Shown here: positions 52,945 through 63,924 of the stretch, one piece after another
How positions within the stretch are numbered: position 1 is the first letter of the stretch
How the letters are laid out: every line of letters begins with the position of its first letter
Source: Asterias amurensis
Lineage: Eukaryota; Echinodermata; Asteroidea; Forcipulatida; Asteriidae
Direction: 5' to 3'
NCBI RefSeq assembly: GCF_032118995.1
Contig: NC_092662.1
Location: forward strand, 14,397,701 to 14,461,700
DNA length: 64,000 nt
Made by a program: the position numbers and the translations under genes
The notes under the pieces: model-generated
Told to the model about the DNA's origin: nothing
Databases searched by the model: none
Seen by the model: only the letters and a program-made list of their open reading frames with translations

Positions 52945-53217
52945 TGGGTCCGCGTAGTGGTGTATTGCCTCGCCTTCCATTTCTAGGACCCGGGTTCGAA
53001 TCCCACCTGGGACACTGTATGGATTAGGTTTGCAGTCCCTACCTGACTGCTACATGTAGGTCTCTCCTGGAATAATTCTCTGGGGTTTTCCTCCCACGTC
53101 TAAAACTGAAACTGCCTGCCTTGTCTTCTCTCAATGTGGTTCTTGACTAGAACAGCGATTAAGTTTGCTTGTCTGAGAGTCCTTGGCTTCACAACCAGAA
53201 TTAATAAATGTAATGAA
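52945..53217 (+). repeat. tRNA-derived SINE family 4, best copy
   Basis: The head GGGTCCGCGTAGTGGTGTAT with box B GGTTCGAATCC leads to TTGCAGTCCCTACCTGACTG, TTCTCTGGGGTTTTCCTCCC, CTGCCTGCCTTGTCTTCTC and TCCTTGGCTTCACAACCAGA. Confidence 0.75.
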
Positions 53218-53300
53218 ACGAGACATTTGTGAATCGTGCAAATGTTGAAATTGTCAAAAAAAACTTGTGAAATTGTAAAACAAAAAATTGAAATTTGACA

Positions 53301-56300
53301 TCACATCTTGATGAAGTGTTCAGCGAGTGCCTGTAATGCTTTGCCTCGATGTGATATACTGTTCTTGGTCGAAGATTCCATCTCGGCATATCTTATGGAA
53401 AGAAAAGAAAATATATATCTCGATTATAAAATCACAGCATTTTGTATTAATTTTTCGTGCATTCTCCAAATCTTAAAAGATTTGGGTGGTGGCTACGGCT
53501 AGATTTCGGCGGCGTCATGCGTTGAAGTATAGATCGTTTTTAGCACCACACTTGGCAACAGTCGTAGCCGTAGCTTTGCCGCCAATTCGGATACGGCCTA
53601 AGGCTGTAATAAAACCAAAGGTTAAGGTAAAAGCTATTGGACACTTTCGGTAAACAGTATTGTCCAAAGGCCCACACTTCGTGTATCACAACTTATATAT
53701 AAAATAACAAACCTGTGAAAATTTAAGCTCAATCGGTCATCGGAGTCGGGAGAAAGTAGCGGGAAAACCCACCCTTGTTTCCGCACGTTTTGCCGTGTCA
53801 TGACATGTGTTTAAAATAAATCCGTAATTCTCGATATCGAGAATTGGTAATGGTTTTTATGTTTTCTCAAAAAGTAAAGCATTTCATGGACTAATATTTC
53901 AAGAGAAGTGTTTCACCATTACCTTCTGTAAACCCTGTAAGTTATTTGTAAATCTGTGAACTTTTTTTTCTTTCTGTTTCTAAAGTGTTCAATGGCTTTA
54001 AAGCTGATGCATCACATTTTTACAAGGACTTACAAACTTGTTGCAGTTGTTATTTTTTTGCAGTGCAACAGTATTACTTCAAATGTGAAATTTGTTGTAG
54101 CGCATCAATACCAAATCTTTGTCGCAAGCTCCCTCATCAGAGCTTACAGAAAATGGATTGAGACGACTTTGATAATGGGATAACGGCTAAATATACAATA
54201 AGTTTGGACTCTTACGTTTGTGTGAATCCGTCGGGTTGGAAGCAAGGATCCCATCCAAAACTTGTTGGTCCTCTCGGGGAAACGATCAAACCCTGCAAAA
54301 ACAATCAACACTAGCTATTGTAAATATCAAAACATCTGTTTTTTCCCGTCATATGATCCGTTTCGAAAAAAAATTTTTGGCTCATTTAATTTTATTTCAT
54401 TTTTTTTTTGGGTTGTGAAGCCAAGGACTTTCAGAAAAGTGAACTTAATAGCTGTACTAGCCAAGAACCAAATGGAGAGAAGACAAGGAAGGAAGTTTCA
54501 GTTTTAGATGTGGGAAAACCTCAGAGAACTATTCCTGGGGAAACCCACACAGTCAGGTAGGGACTAAAAATACAATCCATTATTGCTGCGTCCTTCTGAT
54601 GGGACATAAGGTCGTTGGTCCCGTAAGGCACTTGTAGAACCAAGTGTACTTATAAAAAATAACTTACCTGTGTTTTCCCTCTAAACAGCTGCACTGGATC
54701 ATCAAGGTTTCCACTGGAGTATGCAAACGTGCAGAGTGCATAAGCTGACTTGTCGGTCCAGTCCGTCAGCAAGCGGTGAAGCCCTGAAAGATGAAGATTT
54801 ATGCCTAAAAGTTTAACCAGTGAATAATAGTTATAATAATACTTGGGTTAACTACTGGCTTCTCAAAGCACTTCTTATTTCAATGGTGTTATGTTTAAAC
54901 CATGTGACCCATATCACAACTTATAAGGGTTTTAGAGGTGATGTGGCTCAATCTGCTACAAATTGCCACTCGGGAAAAATTTTTGCATTTGCCTGAGCAG
55001 AACACAAGTGCCACATCTGGGACTCCCACCCACGCTCTGCTGATCAGAAACACCAGAGCTTGAGTCTGGAACTCCGAATTGCTCGGCCATGACATTGACA
55101 CACCAGTGTGCCACAACTCACTCCATTTCTTCACTAAATTCACTATCCTCATTTTCAAAATCACAATAATACAAAAACTACACACTTAGTTGAATCGGGT
55201 TAGAGCAATACTTTTTTCAAAAGACAAGAAAGGGATTCAAAAGGCGTTAATGACATACCTGACGGGCCAAGTTTGGACAAGAACCACTTTCTGTATGGAA
55301 CAAAAAGAGAACGATCGATTGTGATCATTAACAGGGCATATTTGGTATTGATCATTCAAAATAATTGTTAAAGATCATGTCAATGTGTAACTGCATTAAT
55401 CTACGCTCTTTTTCATTCCCCTTGGCAAGTCCCTGTTGTAGTTGATTGAATGACAGATTGAAAAGATAAGTCTTGATGTTGCGTTTGAATGTGTCCCTCA
55501 ACTCGTCTGGAAAGGAATTCCAGAGCCAGAGACGCGGTGCACAGCTGCAAAAGGCAAGGTCTCCGTAGTTAACAAATCAAACTTACATATACGGACCAGG
55601 CATTCCTCCCAATGCATTGAAACACAGGCAAGTATCTTCAACAATAACTGGACCTTTTACCTTGTGGGAAAGACGGACAAAAGGACAATCAGAACGGCAA
55701 TGACTAAAAACATTTTGACAGATCATGGCCAAATAATTAGTACCAATAGGCCCTATGCACTAAGTTATATGGGATTCAGAAGAAAAAAATGGGGTCACAA
55801 AAGTGACAAGTTGCATAACTCACATGTTTGACAGCTTCTTTGCATTTTGCTACAGATATGTCATCGGGTTCACCCTGAAATTCAGGAACTGCAAGAAGAA
55901 TTAAATAAACATTTGATGAGGGTGAAGTGTGAGCGTGTGAGTTGGTGACTACTCAATCAAAGAAAATTTTACTGTAATAAAGATGAAATCTGGAAATGAA
56001 AAGGAAAACTTACGATCTATACTCCTTGAAGTCACATTGAACTTATCACCAAGAATGGCTATGACCTGAAATTATCACACACAAAAAAGTTATTTATAAT
56101 CAAAGATGGTTGCAAAGATTGAAATCAATGGATTATGCACCCTCTGTTCCATTGTTACTTGGTAGTTATCATCCTCCTGAAACGTTTGCTGAGGAACTTG
56201 ACAAGGAGGTCAGGGGAGCGTCGTCTAACTCGTTTTTTAATTTTTTATTTTAGGCCTACATGTAGATAAGTGTAGGTGGGTGTAATTTGGTAGGATTTGG

Positions 56301-56965
56301 AATCTATATATGAGGGATTGTTGAAGATTATTCCATAATTTCAGTGTTCTTGTGAACTAAAAAGATTGTTCGTAGATGGTACTGGAAGATGAGATACTGG
56401 GTATTTTGAACTGATTGTCGTTACCCTTTCTAAAAAATTCTAGTTGCAATAACGTAACCCTCCTCCTGGGCGGCCGTCGGGAGGAGGGTTACGTTATTGC
56501 AACTAGCCCTTTCTTGCCCTCTACTGTGGTTTTGATTCTAAAATGTGGCTGTGGTCGGCTTTGATAACACCATTGCAATGTCATTGATCATCTTATTATA
56601 AATAAAGTGGTGAATTTGTGTTGTTAAAATAATAGCGGAATTCAATATTTTGACTGGAAAAGTTTCCGTATGGCGCCACCACTTTTTCATTCGATATGAA
56701 ATAATATAATATCTAATTTACCTCAATGAGATATCCCTTTTTGTAAAAATGAGTGAAAAAGTGGTGGCGCCATACGGAAAGTTATCCAATAATAAACACA
56801 TAATAAAATAAGTAAACAAACAATTCAATTAATAGTTGTAATTAAAACACTGCACTGACTGACATTGTTTCGTTCTCCACTGACCTCTTCGAGTTTCTTT
56901 GCGTTTCCTGTCACAAAGACGAGATCTAAAACTGCCTTAGCTTTCTTTGGTGACGATGCAGCCAT
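53301..56965 (-). CDS. ITPA: Inosine triphosphate pyrophosphatase (complete)
   Basis: Eight exons on the minus strand, in transcript order: 56965-56885, 56065-56014, 55888-55824, 55660-55587, 55290-55259, 54783-54668, 54292-54216 and 53391-53301 (TGA at 53303-53301). They total 588 bases, giving 195 residues against 194 in human. The enzyme hydrolyses ITP, dITP and XTP to monophosphates and pyrophosphate, mainly in the cytosol, keeping deaminated purines out of DNA and RNA. The family signatures are present in order: [68 protein letters not shown] and the final SHR within [11 protein letters not shown]. The start at 56965 has a strong context (A at -3, G at +4) and gives the expected MAAS-type N-terminus, seven residues longer before the strand than human. 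The position of human Pro32 is Asn here. Introns hold MITE and SINE copies. The gene is convergent with the Ral-GEF gene and divergent from METTL13. Confidence 0.96.
53486..53601. mobile_element. Degenerate relative of the 58560 foldback MITE
   Basis: GGCTACGGCTAG near the left and GTCGTAGCCGTAGC with ATACGGCC at the right form an imperfect inverted repeat similar to the 58560 element. It lies in the last ITPA intron. Confidence 0.45.
53627..54002. mobile_element. MITE family D, copy 2
   Basis: TAAAAGCTATTGGACACTTT to AAAGTGTTCAATGGCTTTAA, with the same interior. It fills nearly half of the last ITPA intron. Confidence 0.85.
54413..54583 (-). repeat. SINE family 4, partial copy in ITPA intron 6
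   Basis: GGGTTGTGAAGCCAAGGACT, GAGAAGACAAGGAAGGAAGT and CAGTCAGGTAGGGACTAAAA are the complement of the family 4 tail. A type b tail scrap of SINE 2 follows to about 54650. Confidence 0.65.
54930..55105 (-). repeat. SINE family 2 copy in ITPA intron 5
   Basis: GTGCCACATCTGGGACTCCC, ACGCTCTGCTGATCAGAAAC and GCTCGGCCATGACATTGACA are the head in reverse. Confidence 0.65.
56440..56506. repeat. 66-bp palindromic mini-element, copy 3 (intact)
   Basis: A perfect 27-bp inverted repeat, 56440-56466 against 56480-56506, begins CTAGTTGCAATAACGTAACC and encloses a 13-base loop, TGGGCGGCCGTCG. It lies in ITPA intron 1. Confidence 0.85.
56663..56780. mobile_element. 118-bp MITE with perfect 27-bp ends
   Basis: The left arm 56663-56689 (TTTCCGTATGGCGCCACCAC plus CTTTTTCA) is the exact reverse complement of 56754-56780. 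The core is AT-rich. It lies in ITPA intron 1, close to exon 1. Confidence 0.8.
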
Positions 56966-57034
56966 TCTTAGACAACTTGTGTACAGCATGCAGACCACGA
57001 GCACAACAACTTGTTGGTAAATAAATTGAAGCAT
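56966..57034 (-). other. In-frame upstream extension of ITPA with hydrophobic segment
   Basis: The reading frame stays open upstream of the ITPA start to an ATG at 57034-57032, adding 23 residues with the core VVVLVVCMLY. A TGA closes the frame further upstream. The upstream ATG has a weak context (C at -3). It may be plain 5' UTR, or leaky scanning may give a second, membrane- or organelle-directed form. Confidence 0.35.
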
Positions 57035-57061
57035 ACGACGCTCTCTCTTTCTGCAACTCAA

Positions 57062-58366
57062 TTTGACCTTTCAACTGTGGGATAAGGCCGAAGATTAATA
57101 AACTTCTTCAAGTCCGCTTGACTCGAAAGTTACCCGCCGTGGTAGAATAAACCATTTGACAACAAAAGTTCTTGGTGTTGTAGATTCTTTTTTTAGTTTT
57201 TGGCCAAATACTGTTTTATGTTTATGTCTTTTTATTAATACATTAATAATTATTAACAATAATTTGCCACAAATGAAGGGTGCAATGGTCACTTGGACTA
57301 GAACAAGTTTGTTAGACAGGAGCCTCAAAACTTGTCTGAATTCTAGACTTATTACAACACGTGTGAATACTGTTCACACAGATACAAAAATGTACACAAA
57401 TCATTGACCTGGCTGACGGTTGTGTTTGTGTCCAATCGTCTCTAGAGTGAAAGTTGCTCAATTAAGGTAAATTTCTGGTTCATTTCATTCTTTATTTACA
57501 TTAAAAAAGTATCGAATGCGTCTAGGCCCCGTAAGACCCAGTTAGTAAGTAGTAAGTAACCGGGGCCTCCCCCGGCCACCGGGGGTCATCATCATGCGCT
57601 TGTCATGTCTGTGGTCCGTGCTTCAAAATGTTGACGGGACGGGGAGGGGGGGAGGGGCGTAGTCAAGGTTTGGACTGGCATACTAACCATCTGAAGGGGG
57701 GGGGGGGCAGGTGTCAAATTTTCGAGGGGGGGATGGGAGTAACACAACAACAACCCGGTAGCTGGATCTAAATTTGTTTTACATTTTTACATGGTTTTGT
57801 AATATAGTTTAGATTAAATTATAAAATTTATTGAATATTTTATTGTTTATAATTTATAAATCATAAATTTTGATTAGTATGGTATGTGTTCAATTGTTTA
57901 TTAATTACACATGTGTACCTCACACCAGTCACTAGTCAAATTATTTTTATGGTTTATGAAGCGGATTGGTTAAAATTGAAAAGACTTAAAAAAAACAAAA
58001 AAACACATTTTTCCATAGTCTGGCGCCACTTTTCGTTTAATCATTGAAATTAGACCCATTAACTGGGGCGCTGTACTCCTTTTTTTTCTTCGAATTTGTC
58101 ATTATCGGTCGTACTTGCCTAGAAGTATGACGGATAATGACAAATTAATAAAATAAAAGTACATAGCACCCATGATATATTATACTGGGTCTTAAAAATT
58201 GAAATAGTATGAAATTTCTTTTTGGAATCAATAACATGAACCAGTGTCAGAAGTGTCAAAGCCCGATCCATTTTAATTGTTAGTGAATTTGTAATTTTTT
58301 TTTTTCCCAGACGGAATGATCATTTGTTCAGACAGTAGTCGGTGGTTAAGGCTTTGAAGGAGTGAA
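57062..58366. promoter_or_regulatory. Divergent ITPA / METTL13 intergenic region
   Basis: About 1.4 kb separates the two start codons, which point apart. It holds G-rich tracts (57635-57735) and short inverted repeats (GTCATTATCGGTC with its mirror at 58099-58145), but no TATA box that I would assign to either gene. Confidence 0.4.
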
Positions 58367-61300
58367 ATGGACTTGTACACAAGAAGTCAGCTTGGATCCA
58401 CCGGTCCCACAGAGTATTGGGATAGTGTTATCAAGAAGCAGGGAACCAATTCAAATGAATGGTAAATATCAATAATAAAAAATCGTTTTGTTTACTATCT
58501 TTGACTTTCACCCAGATTCAAATCAGACCAAATTGAGGCTGGAAGGAAACACAGGGATAGGCCGTGTCCGAAACGGCGACTTTGGCTACAGCTTATGGCT
58601 AGATCAGTGCGTCTGTCAGTGTTGGAGAATAGGCAGATGCGAACGATCTAGCCTTAGCTGTAGCCGAAGTCGCCGTTTTGGACACGGCCATAGTCTGGCG
58701 TGTTGTGGTGAGGGGTTAAGAACACTGGACTCAAGCTTTTGTGTTTCTGATCAGCAGAGTGTGGGTTTGAGTCACGGTTTTGACACTTGTGTCCTTAAGC
58801 AAGACATACCATTTTTGCTGTGTTCTTCAGATGTGACGTAAGGTTCTGTGTGTTGTGTATTAAATGAAAAAGAACTCAGTGCACTTTATCGAAAAGAGAA
58901 GGGGGTTCGCCCGGGTTACCCAGTTTGATTGGCTGCATATTGCATCACAACAACTTGTAAGAAGGAATAGGTCTTATACTTCAAACCTTCCTTTAAGTCT
59001 TCTCTCCACTGGGTTCTTGGTTAGTACAGTGATTAAAGTTTACTTTGCTGCAAGTCCTTGGCTTCACAACCAGAAATGAAAATTAAATCCATATTTTTTT
59101 TTTTAAATTTCGTCCTAGGTACGGAGATTACCATGACTTATCAGGCATTCTTCATAAGTACGTCCGACCATCAGACAAGACGCTTTTTATGGGAGACGTT
59201 AACTGTAGTCTGAGTGAGAGTCTTTATGATGTAGGTTATCGCTCCCTTGTCAATATTGACAAGAACGATGCCATTGTGAGGCAGATGAGCACTAGGTCGG
59301 GCAAGACGAGGCCAGAGATGAAGTTCCTTCAGATGGATGCAGCAGAGGTAAATAACAATTAAAGGAAAAATTTGTCAATAAACAACTTGCATAACTTCGG
59401 TTGAGTAAAACGCACTTAAAGGCACTGGACACATTTGGTCATTGTCATGTATGAGGTGAGATAAAAAGTGCTTGTTTTTTCTTTCATTATTTTCTTTCAA
59501 CTTTGACGAGCAATTGATTCCAAATTTTCACAGGTTTGTTATTTTATGCATGTTAGGATATACCAGGTGCAAAAGTGAGGATACTGGTCTTTGATAATTT
59601 ACCAACAGTACAACCTCCCTTTAATTGATCAAGTTTTTGGCCGTGAAATGAATTCCTACTCGTGGCGAATAAGATGTATGTAATTCAATTAACCTGTAGA
59701 AGTTCCAGGTTTCAGCTTCATACAGTCGTCAAGTTTTTGAGAGAAAAAGTTAAAAACACAGAGCAATGTTTTTAGGAGAGTCGCGTAAATACATTGTACA
59801 TGCTGAGACGAAAATTGTTTTTATGACATTGTTTTACTAATTTCTTTAATAGTACAGCACCTCAGTCTCTTGCATTTTAAGGGAACATTTAAAGGAATAA
59901 GCTTTCTACCATCATTATATTTAAACCATGTAAGTATAATGTACATCTGTGGGCATTGAGTTTTGTGTCGTACAAAAAGTACCCAAACCCTTTAATGAAA
60001 ATCATGTTTTACCTCCATAGATAAAACTTGAAGACGCCTCATTCAACGCTGTTCTAGACAGAGGTACAGTCGACTTCCTCCTTGAAGAGGACAATAAGGA
60101 GGCCAGACTAAAAGCAAGTCGAGTGTTAGGCGAGGTTTGCCGAATCTTGAAGATGGGTGGACGGTATGTGTGTCTAACCCTTGCTGCAGATCATGCAACG
60201 AGACACCTACTCAAGCACTTTACTGAGAGGTAGCGTTTGAAATAGTGGCTTCTTATATACAGTCGAATCCATCACTCAGTGATGATCATGGTACTGCAAC
60301 ATTATTACCCCTGGTCACTGGCCCATTTATTTCATTTCTAAAACCATCTAAGCTCCCGGGGAGTTTACAGCCTGTGCTGCCAAACACAGCCCTCCAAGCT
60401 AAATCAATCACAAGAACCATCTCCGCTCTCACATACCCCGAGTGAATAGAAGCAAATACAAGTGTCGTGCTCAAGGACACAAACGTCACAACCAGGACAA
60501 TACCCATCACTTGATGGCTTAACCACCAGGGCCCAATGTCATGAATCTGTTAAGCAGAAAATACTGCTTAGCAAATTTCTTTGCTGGGCAAGAAATGAGT
60601 GGGGCACCAGTTGCAACATTGTAAACGCTTGATGACATTTTGGCTAACGCAGTTCCTGCTAAGCAAGATTGCTCTGTGTTTAGCACATTTTTGTGCTAAC
60701 AGGCTGTATGAAATTGAAAACCCATGCAGGTAACTGCTCAGCTGCGACACTCCAAATAGAAGCGCCATGCTAAAAAGACTTGTGTCCTGTGTATGTCATG
60801 CTCCCAAAAGTGTTATAAAACTATACAAATACTCTTTTTCACAGTATAAACTGGAGTTCAGACTGTATGATATTTCTTAATTTTTTTCCAGTGGGTGGTT
60901 GGTACGACTGCACAAGATATCAATTGAGGGCCGTGAGGAAAATGATGCAACAAAACCGACTTGCAAAGTTCCAGTTTTTGCATTTGTCTTTACCAAGTTC
61001 AAGTCAATGCCAGGCATTCAAATGGTATGTATAGTTATTTTCTGAGATTCATTTTATAGTTTTGAATTACCAAATCATGATTTAACAAACAAACGAGCAT
61101 GAAAATCAATTGCCCATGTGTTTCAGGGCCCAATTTCATGGCTTTGCTTTACTGTAAGCAAAGTATTAGCGCTTAACAGAAGCAAGGACTTCCTTACTCA
61201 CGTCTAGCGTATTTCCAGTTAGCAGGGAATTTTGTTCCATTGATTTAAGATTTAGCAGATATCCATTTTGAAATTCACAGATGTTGCTCCTCATTTTTCA

Positions 61301-63777
61301 TGAATGAAAACAATAGTATCAAGTAATAGGCACCAATCATGACCAGAATGGTTTGGTTATTACCCAAGTTGATGATTGGCCCAACTACAGTTGGGTGGGT
61401 TTGACCAACTTGGGTTGAGCCTGTCCCAGCTATTGTTTAACTGAGCCAACCTTAGTGTACTCAAGTTGGGGCAGGCGGGCCAACTATGGTTATGTCTACT
61501 AACTCAAATTGGGATGTCAAACTTTCCTTGCAGCCTCTGGAGCTGTGTATGACGGACAGTGCCACCCCGGACAGAGTTAACTCAATAGAGATTATCATGA
61601 CTGTTATTGAAGAGTGCAAACACTACGCCATGGTCAGACAGATTCTAAATACAACGTGAGTGGAGAGAGAGATTACCTTATTTTTTACTCTTTCAGTGCC
61701 CGCTTTTGTTTACTTTTTGAACCTTAAAATGCCAAGCTTTTCAATTTTTTTTCCAAATTCTGTATATAAAATTAATAATTCTTTCTTACCAATCAAAATG
61801 TATCTTGCCGATTTGTGTTGCCTTGGTACATGTACATCCCAAGGTCAATAGTATTTCGTGAGTGTTAATGCCTCCTCTTGGTAACATGAATATTATGTAT
61901 CAGACATGTACGATAATGGCACTTTCAGAACACATAAAATAACATGTACAACATTGGCACTGAAAGAGTTAAAGCCATTGGACACTTTCGGTAAACAGTG
62001 TTGTCCTAGGCCCACACTTCGTGTACCACAACTTATATATAAAGTAACAAACCTGTGAAAATTTAGGCTCAATTGGTCATCGGAGTCGGGAGAAAATATC
62101 GGGAAAACCCACCCTTGTTCCCCCACGTTTTGCCGTGTCATGACATGTGTACATCCGTAATTCTCGCTATCGAGAATTGATATTGTTTTAATGTTTTCTC
62201 AAAAAGTAAAGCATTCCATGGAATAATATTTCAAGACAAGTCTGTCACCATGACCTTTCAGTAAACCCGGTAAATGATTTGTAAATCTGTGAACTTTCAA
62301 TTTTTTTTTTCTGTACCGAAAGTGTATAATGGCTTTAAAGGGGCACATTTTCTTCGGATTGGGTGCTTTAAGGCTATAAAAAAACCAATTCTTTGATTGT
62401 TTATTTCTGATGAACAGGTCTGTAACGAAAGATGACATATCAGTTCGGCTGTACAGTAAGACCAATCCAGATAGCCCGAGGTATACCATGCATGTTGTAG
62501 ACAGTGACAGAAACTACAGCGCCTCAAAGAAGTTTGGGATCTTCATAACGCCACAAGGAAGGTGAGGAGAACTGATGAGTCTAAGAAGTGTTGTGGGGTA
62601 CAACAAAGACAAATTGACTAGAGTGGGATTTGAACCCATGACCTCCAGATTAATGTGCCAGCGCTTTACTACTTGAGCTATAGCACTATGTTGGCAGTCT
62701 CCCTATTTTGTAAATATTTCAATTTACCCAGTCAGTTTCCTTTGTGGTTTATTATTTGAAATCTTTGAAATGTTGTTTAAGGAAGGAAGGGATGCTAAAT
62801 TATAGGGAAATTAGAAAGGTGCTGATAATTATGACTAATAAAAACAAATAATTATTGTTTATTTATAAATAATATTAACTTGAAAAAAAGGGAGGCGGCA
62901 TCCAAAAAGGAAGCGGGCGTGGACGCATAATTTTTGTTTTATGGCCATAAATTTGGCTCAAATTGATCAACCTATTTTGAAAATGTTGATTTTGTACCAT
63001 TGTCCACTTTTTTGATTGCCTTGCCCCTGCAAATGAGCAAGGTGTGTCGTGGCTGAGCGGTTAAGAGCACCGAACTTGAGCTCTGGTGTTTCTGTTCAGC
63101 AGAGTGTGGGTTCGAATCCCGGTCGTGACACTTGTGTCCTTGAGCAAGACACTTTACTATAATTGCTTCTCTCCACCCAGGGGTAAATGGGTACCTGTGA
63201 GGGTAGAGTTGGTTTTTGTGATTGATAAGCTTAGTGTTCTACATATTTAGCGGCACAGGCTGTATACGTACACTCCCAAGGGAGCTGAGATGGTTTAATG
63301 AATGATTTAAGGTCCAGTGACCAGGGGTAATAATGATGAAGCGCCATGAGTGTCACTGCGTGACGGACCTGAGCGCTATATGAGAAGCCACTATTATTGT
63401 TATTATTATTTTACCCCGTGCAAGAGCCACTCCTGCTCCTGAGTAGTGGTAATCTGTTAAACCCTGGGGTATTCTTGAAAAGTACAACTAGTACCCCGTG
63501 GAGTGAAGACAAACTGTGTAAGTGCTCCGGGGTAACTGTGTGAAAAGGTTTTTAGTGATCCTCATTTTTTTTTTTTTTTTTCATCTTTAGAGAGACGGAG
63601 TGGATGTTTTGTACAGAGCGGGGTCGGGAGACATTAGCAGAGTCGGCGGGTTTCCAGCGACTTCTAGTCGTCTCTCTTCACCGTGATCACTCCTACACTA
63701 ACATGGATGCTATCAAAGCAGAGCTGTCGAGTAAAGTCATGGAGTTAGCTCCTCCGGGAATGCAGGACAATGTTCAG
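58367..63777 (+). CDS. METTL13: METTL13 (eEF1A lysine and N-terminal methyltransferase), 5' part, cut by the window edge
   Basis: Seven coding exons: 58367-58461, 59119-59347, 60021-60229, 60892-61024, 61534-61655, 62418-62561 and 63591-63777. Phases fit throughout and give 373 residues, about the first half of the roughly 700-residue family. The last donor (CAG/gtagc) shows that the gene continues to the right. In vertebrates this dual enzyme methylates eEF1A: the N-terminal domain modifies an internal lysine and the C-terminal domain the protein N-terminus. Visible family features are TEYWDSVIKKQG, LYDVGYRSLVNIDKND, AVLDRGTVDFLLEED, GGRYVCLTLA, PVFAFVFTKF, FGIFITPQGRETEWMF, SAGFQRLLVVSLHRDHSY and KVMELAPPGMQ. 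Oddly, SAM-binding motif I in exon 2 (residues 57-61) reads GDVNC where the family has GCGNS, so the N-terminal domain may not bind cofactor normally. The ATG at 58367 has A at -3. Its promoter region is shared or adjacent with divergent ITPA. Confidence 0.95.
58560..58689. mobile_element. 130-bp foldback MITE
   Basis: Arms of about 45 bases (GGCCGTGTCCGAAACGGCGA and on) pair almost fully across a 40-base loop. ATA flanks both ends. It lies 100 bases into METTL13 intron 1. A decayed relative is at about 53486-53601. Confidence 0.8.
58695..58990 (+). repeat. SINE family 2 type b in METTL13 intron 1
   Basis: GGCGTGTTGTGGTGAGGGGTTAAGAAC head, GATCAGCAGAGTGTGGGTTT, then GGGGGTTCGCCCGGGTTACC and TTGGCTGCATATTG. 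Confidence 0.7.
59417..59626. mobile_element. MITE family A, short copy
   Basis: TTAAAGGCACTGGACACATT at the left, with TTTTCACAGGTTTGTTATTT and a TACAACCTCCCTTTAA right end. It lies in METTL13 intron 2. Confidence 0.65.
60245..60528 (-). repeat. SINE family 2 type a in METTL13 intron 3
   Basis: TTACCCCTGGTCACTGGCCC, AAACCATCTAAGCTCCCGGG and GTGCTCAAGGACACAAACGTC are the type a tail and head in reverse. The copy begins 15 bases after exon 3. Confidence 0.65.
60529..60716. mobile_element. MITE family C copy
   Basis: GGGCCCAATGTCATGAATCT to ACAGGCTGTATGAAATTG, with internal GCAAGAAATGAGTGGGGCAC. It directly follows a SINE. Confidence 0.65.
61970..62339. mobile_element. MITE family D, copy 3
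   Basis: TAAAGCCATTGGACACTTTC to ACCGAAAGTGTATAATGGCTTTA, ending 78 bases before METTL13 exon 6. Confidence 0.85.
62608..62765 (-). repeat. SINE family 1, head reversed relative to tail
   Basis: The head (GACTAGAGTGGGATTTGAAC to AGCTATAGCACTATGTTGGC) is on the minus strand, yet the tail CCCAGTCAGTTTCCTTTGTGG just to its right reads on the plus strand. Confidence 0.65.
62882..62945. mobile_element. Relic arm of the 42467-type MITE, reversed
   Basis: The segment from GGGAGGCGGCATCCAAAAAG to TTTTATGGCC is the reverse complement of the same arm (GGCC...CCCGCTTCC...GCCGCCTCC). Only one arm is present. Confidence 0.45.
63041..63412 (+). repeat. SINE family 2 type a, most complete copy
   Basis: GTGTCGTGGCTGAGCGGTTA then GAGCACCGAACTTGAGCTC and GGGTTCGAATCCCGGTCGTG give boxes A and B of a leucine-like tRNA. 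The tail has CCACCCAGGGGTAAATGGGT, AGCGCCATGAGTGTCACTGC, GCGCTATATGAG and a TTATTATTATT end. Confidence 0.85.
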
Positions 63778-63796
63778 GTAGCAATCTTTGTATTAA

Positions 63797-63870
63797 TTTG
63801 TTTTCACCCTTACACTGATGTGTATTAAGCGCTGTGTACTCGTACTTTGCTGAGTTCTGTGAAAAAAGAA
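63797..63870 (-). repeat. SINE family 3 tail fragment
   Basis: TTTTCACCCTTACACTGATG and GTGTACTCGTACTTTGCTGAGTTCTGTG match 1838-1915. No head is present. Confidence 0.55.
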
Positions 63871-63924
63871 AAGAAAAAAAAAGTGTTAAGTGTCCTCGCC
63901 TACTTTCTTTTAAGCAGCCGCCTC

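Noticed and set aside
63050..63130. Functional tRNA-Leu gene
   Set aside because: A leucine-like head is present in at least nine copies with shared tails; this is a SINE family.
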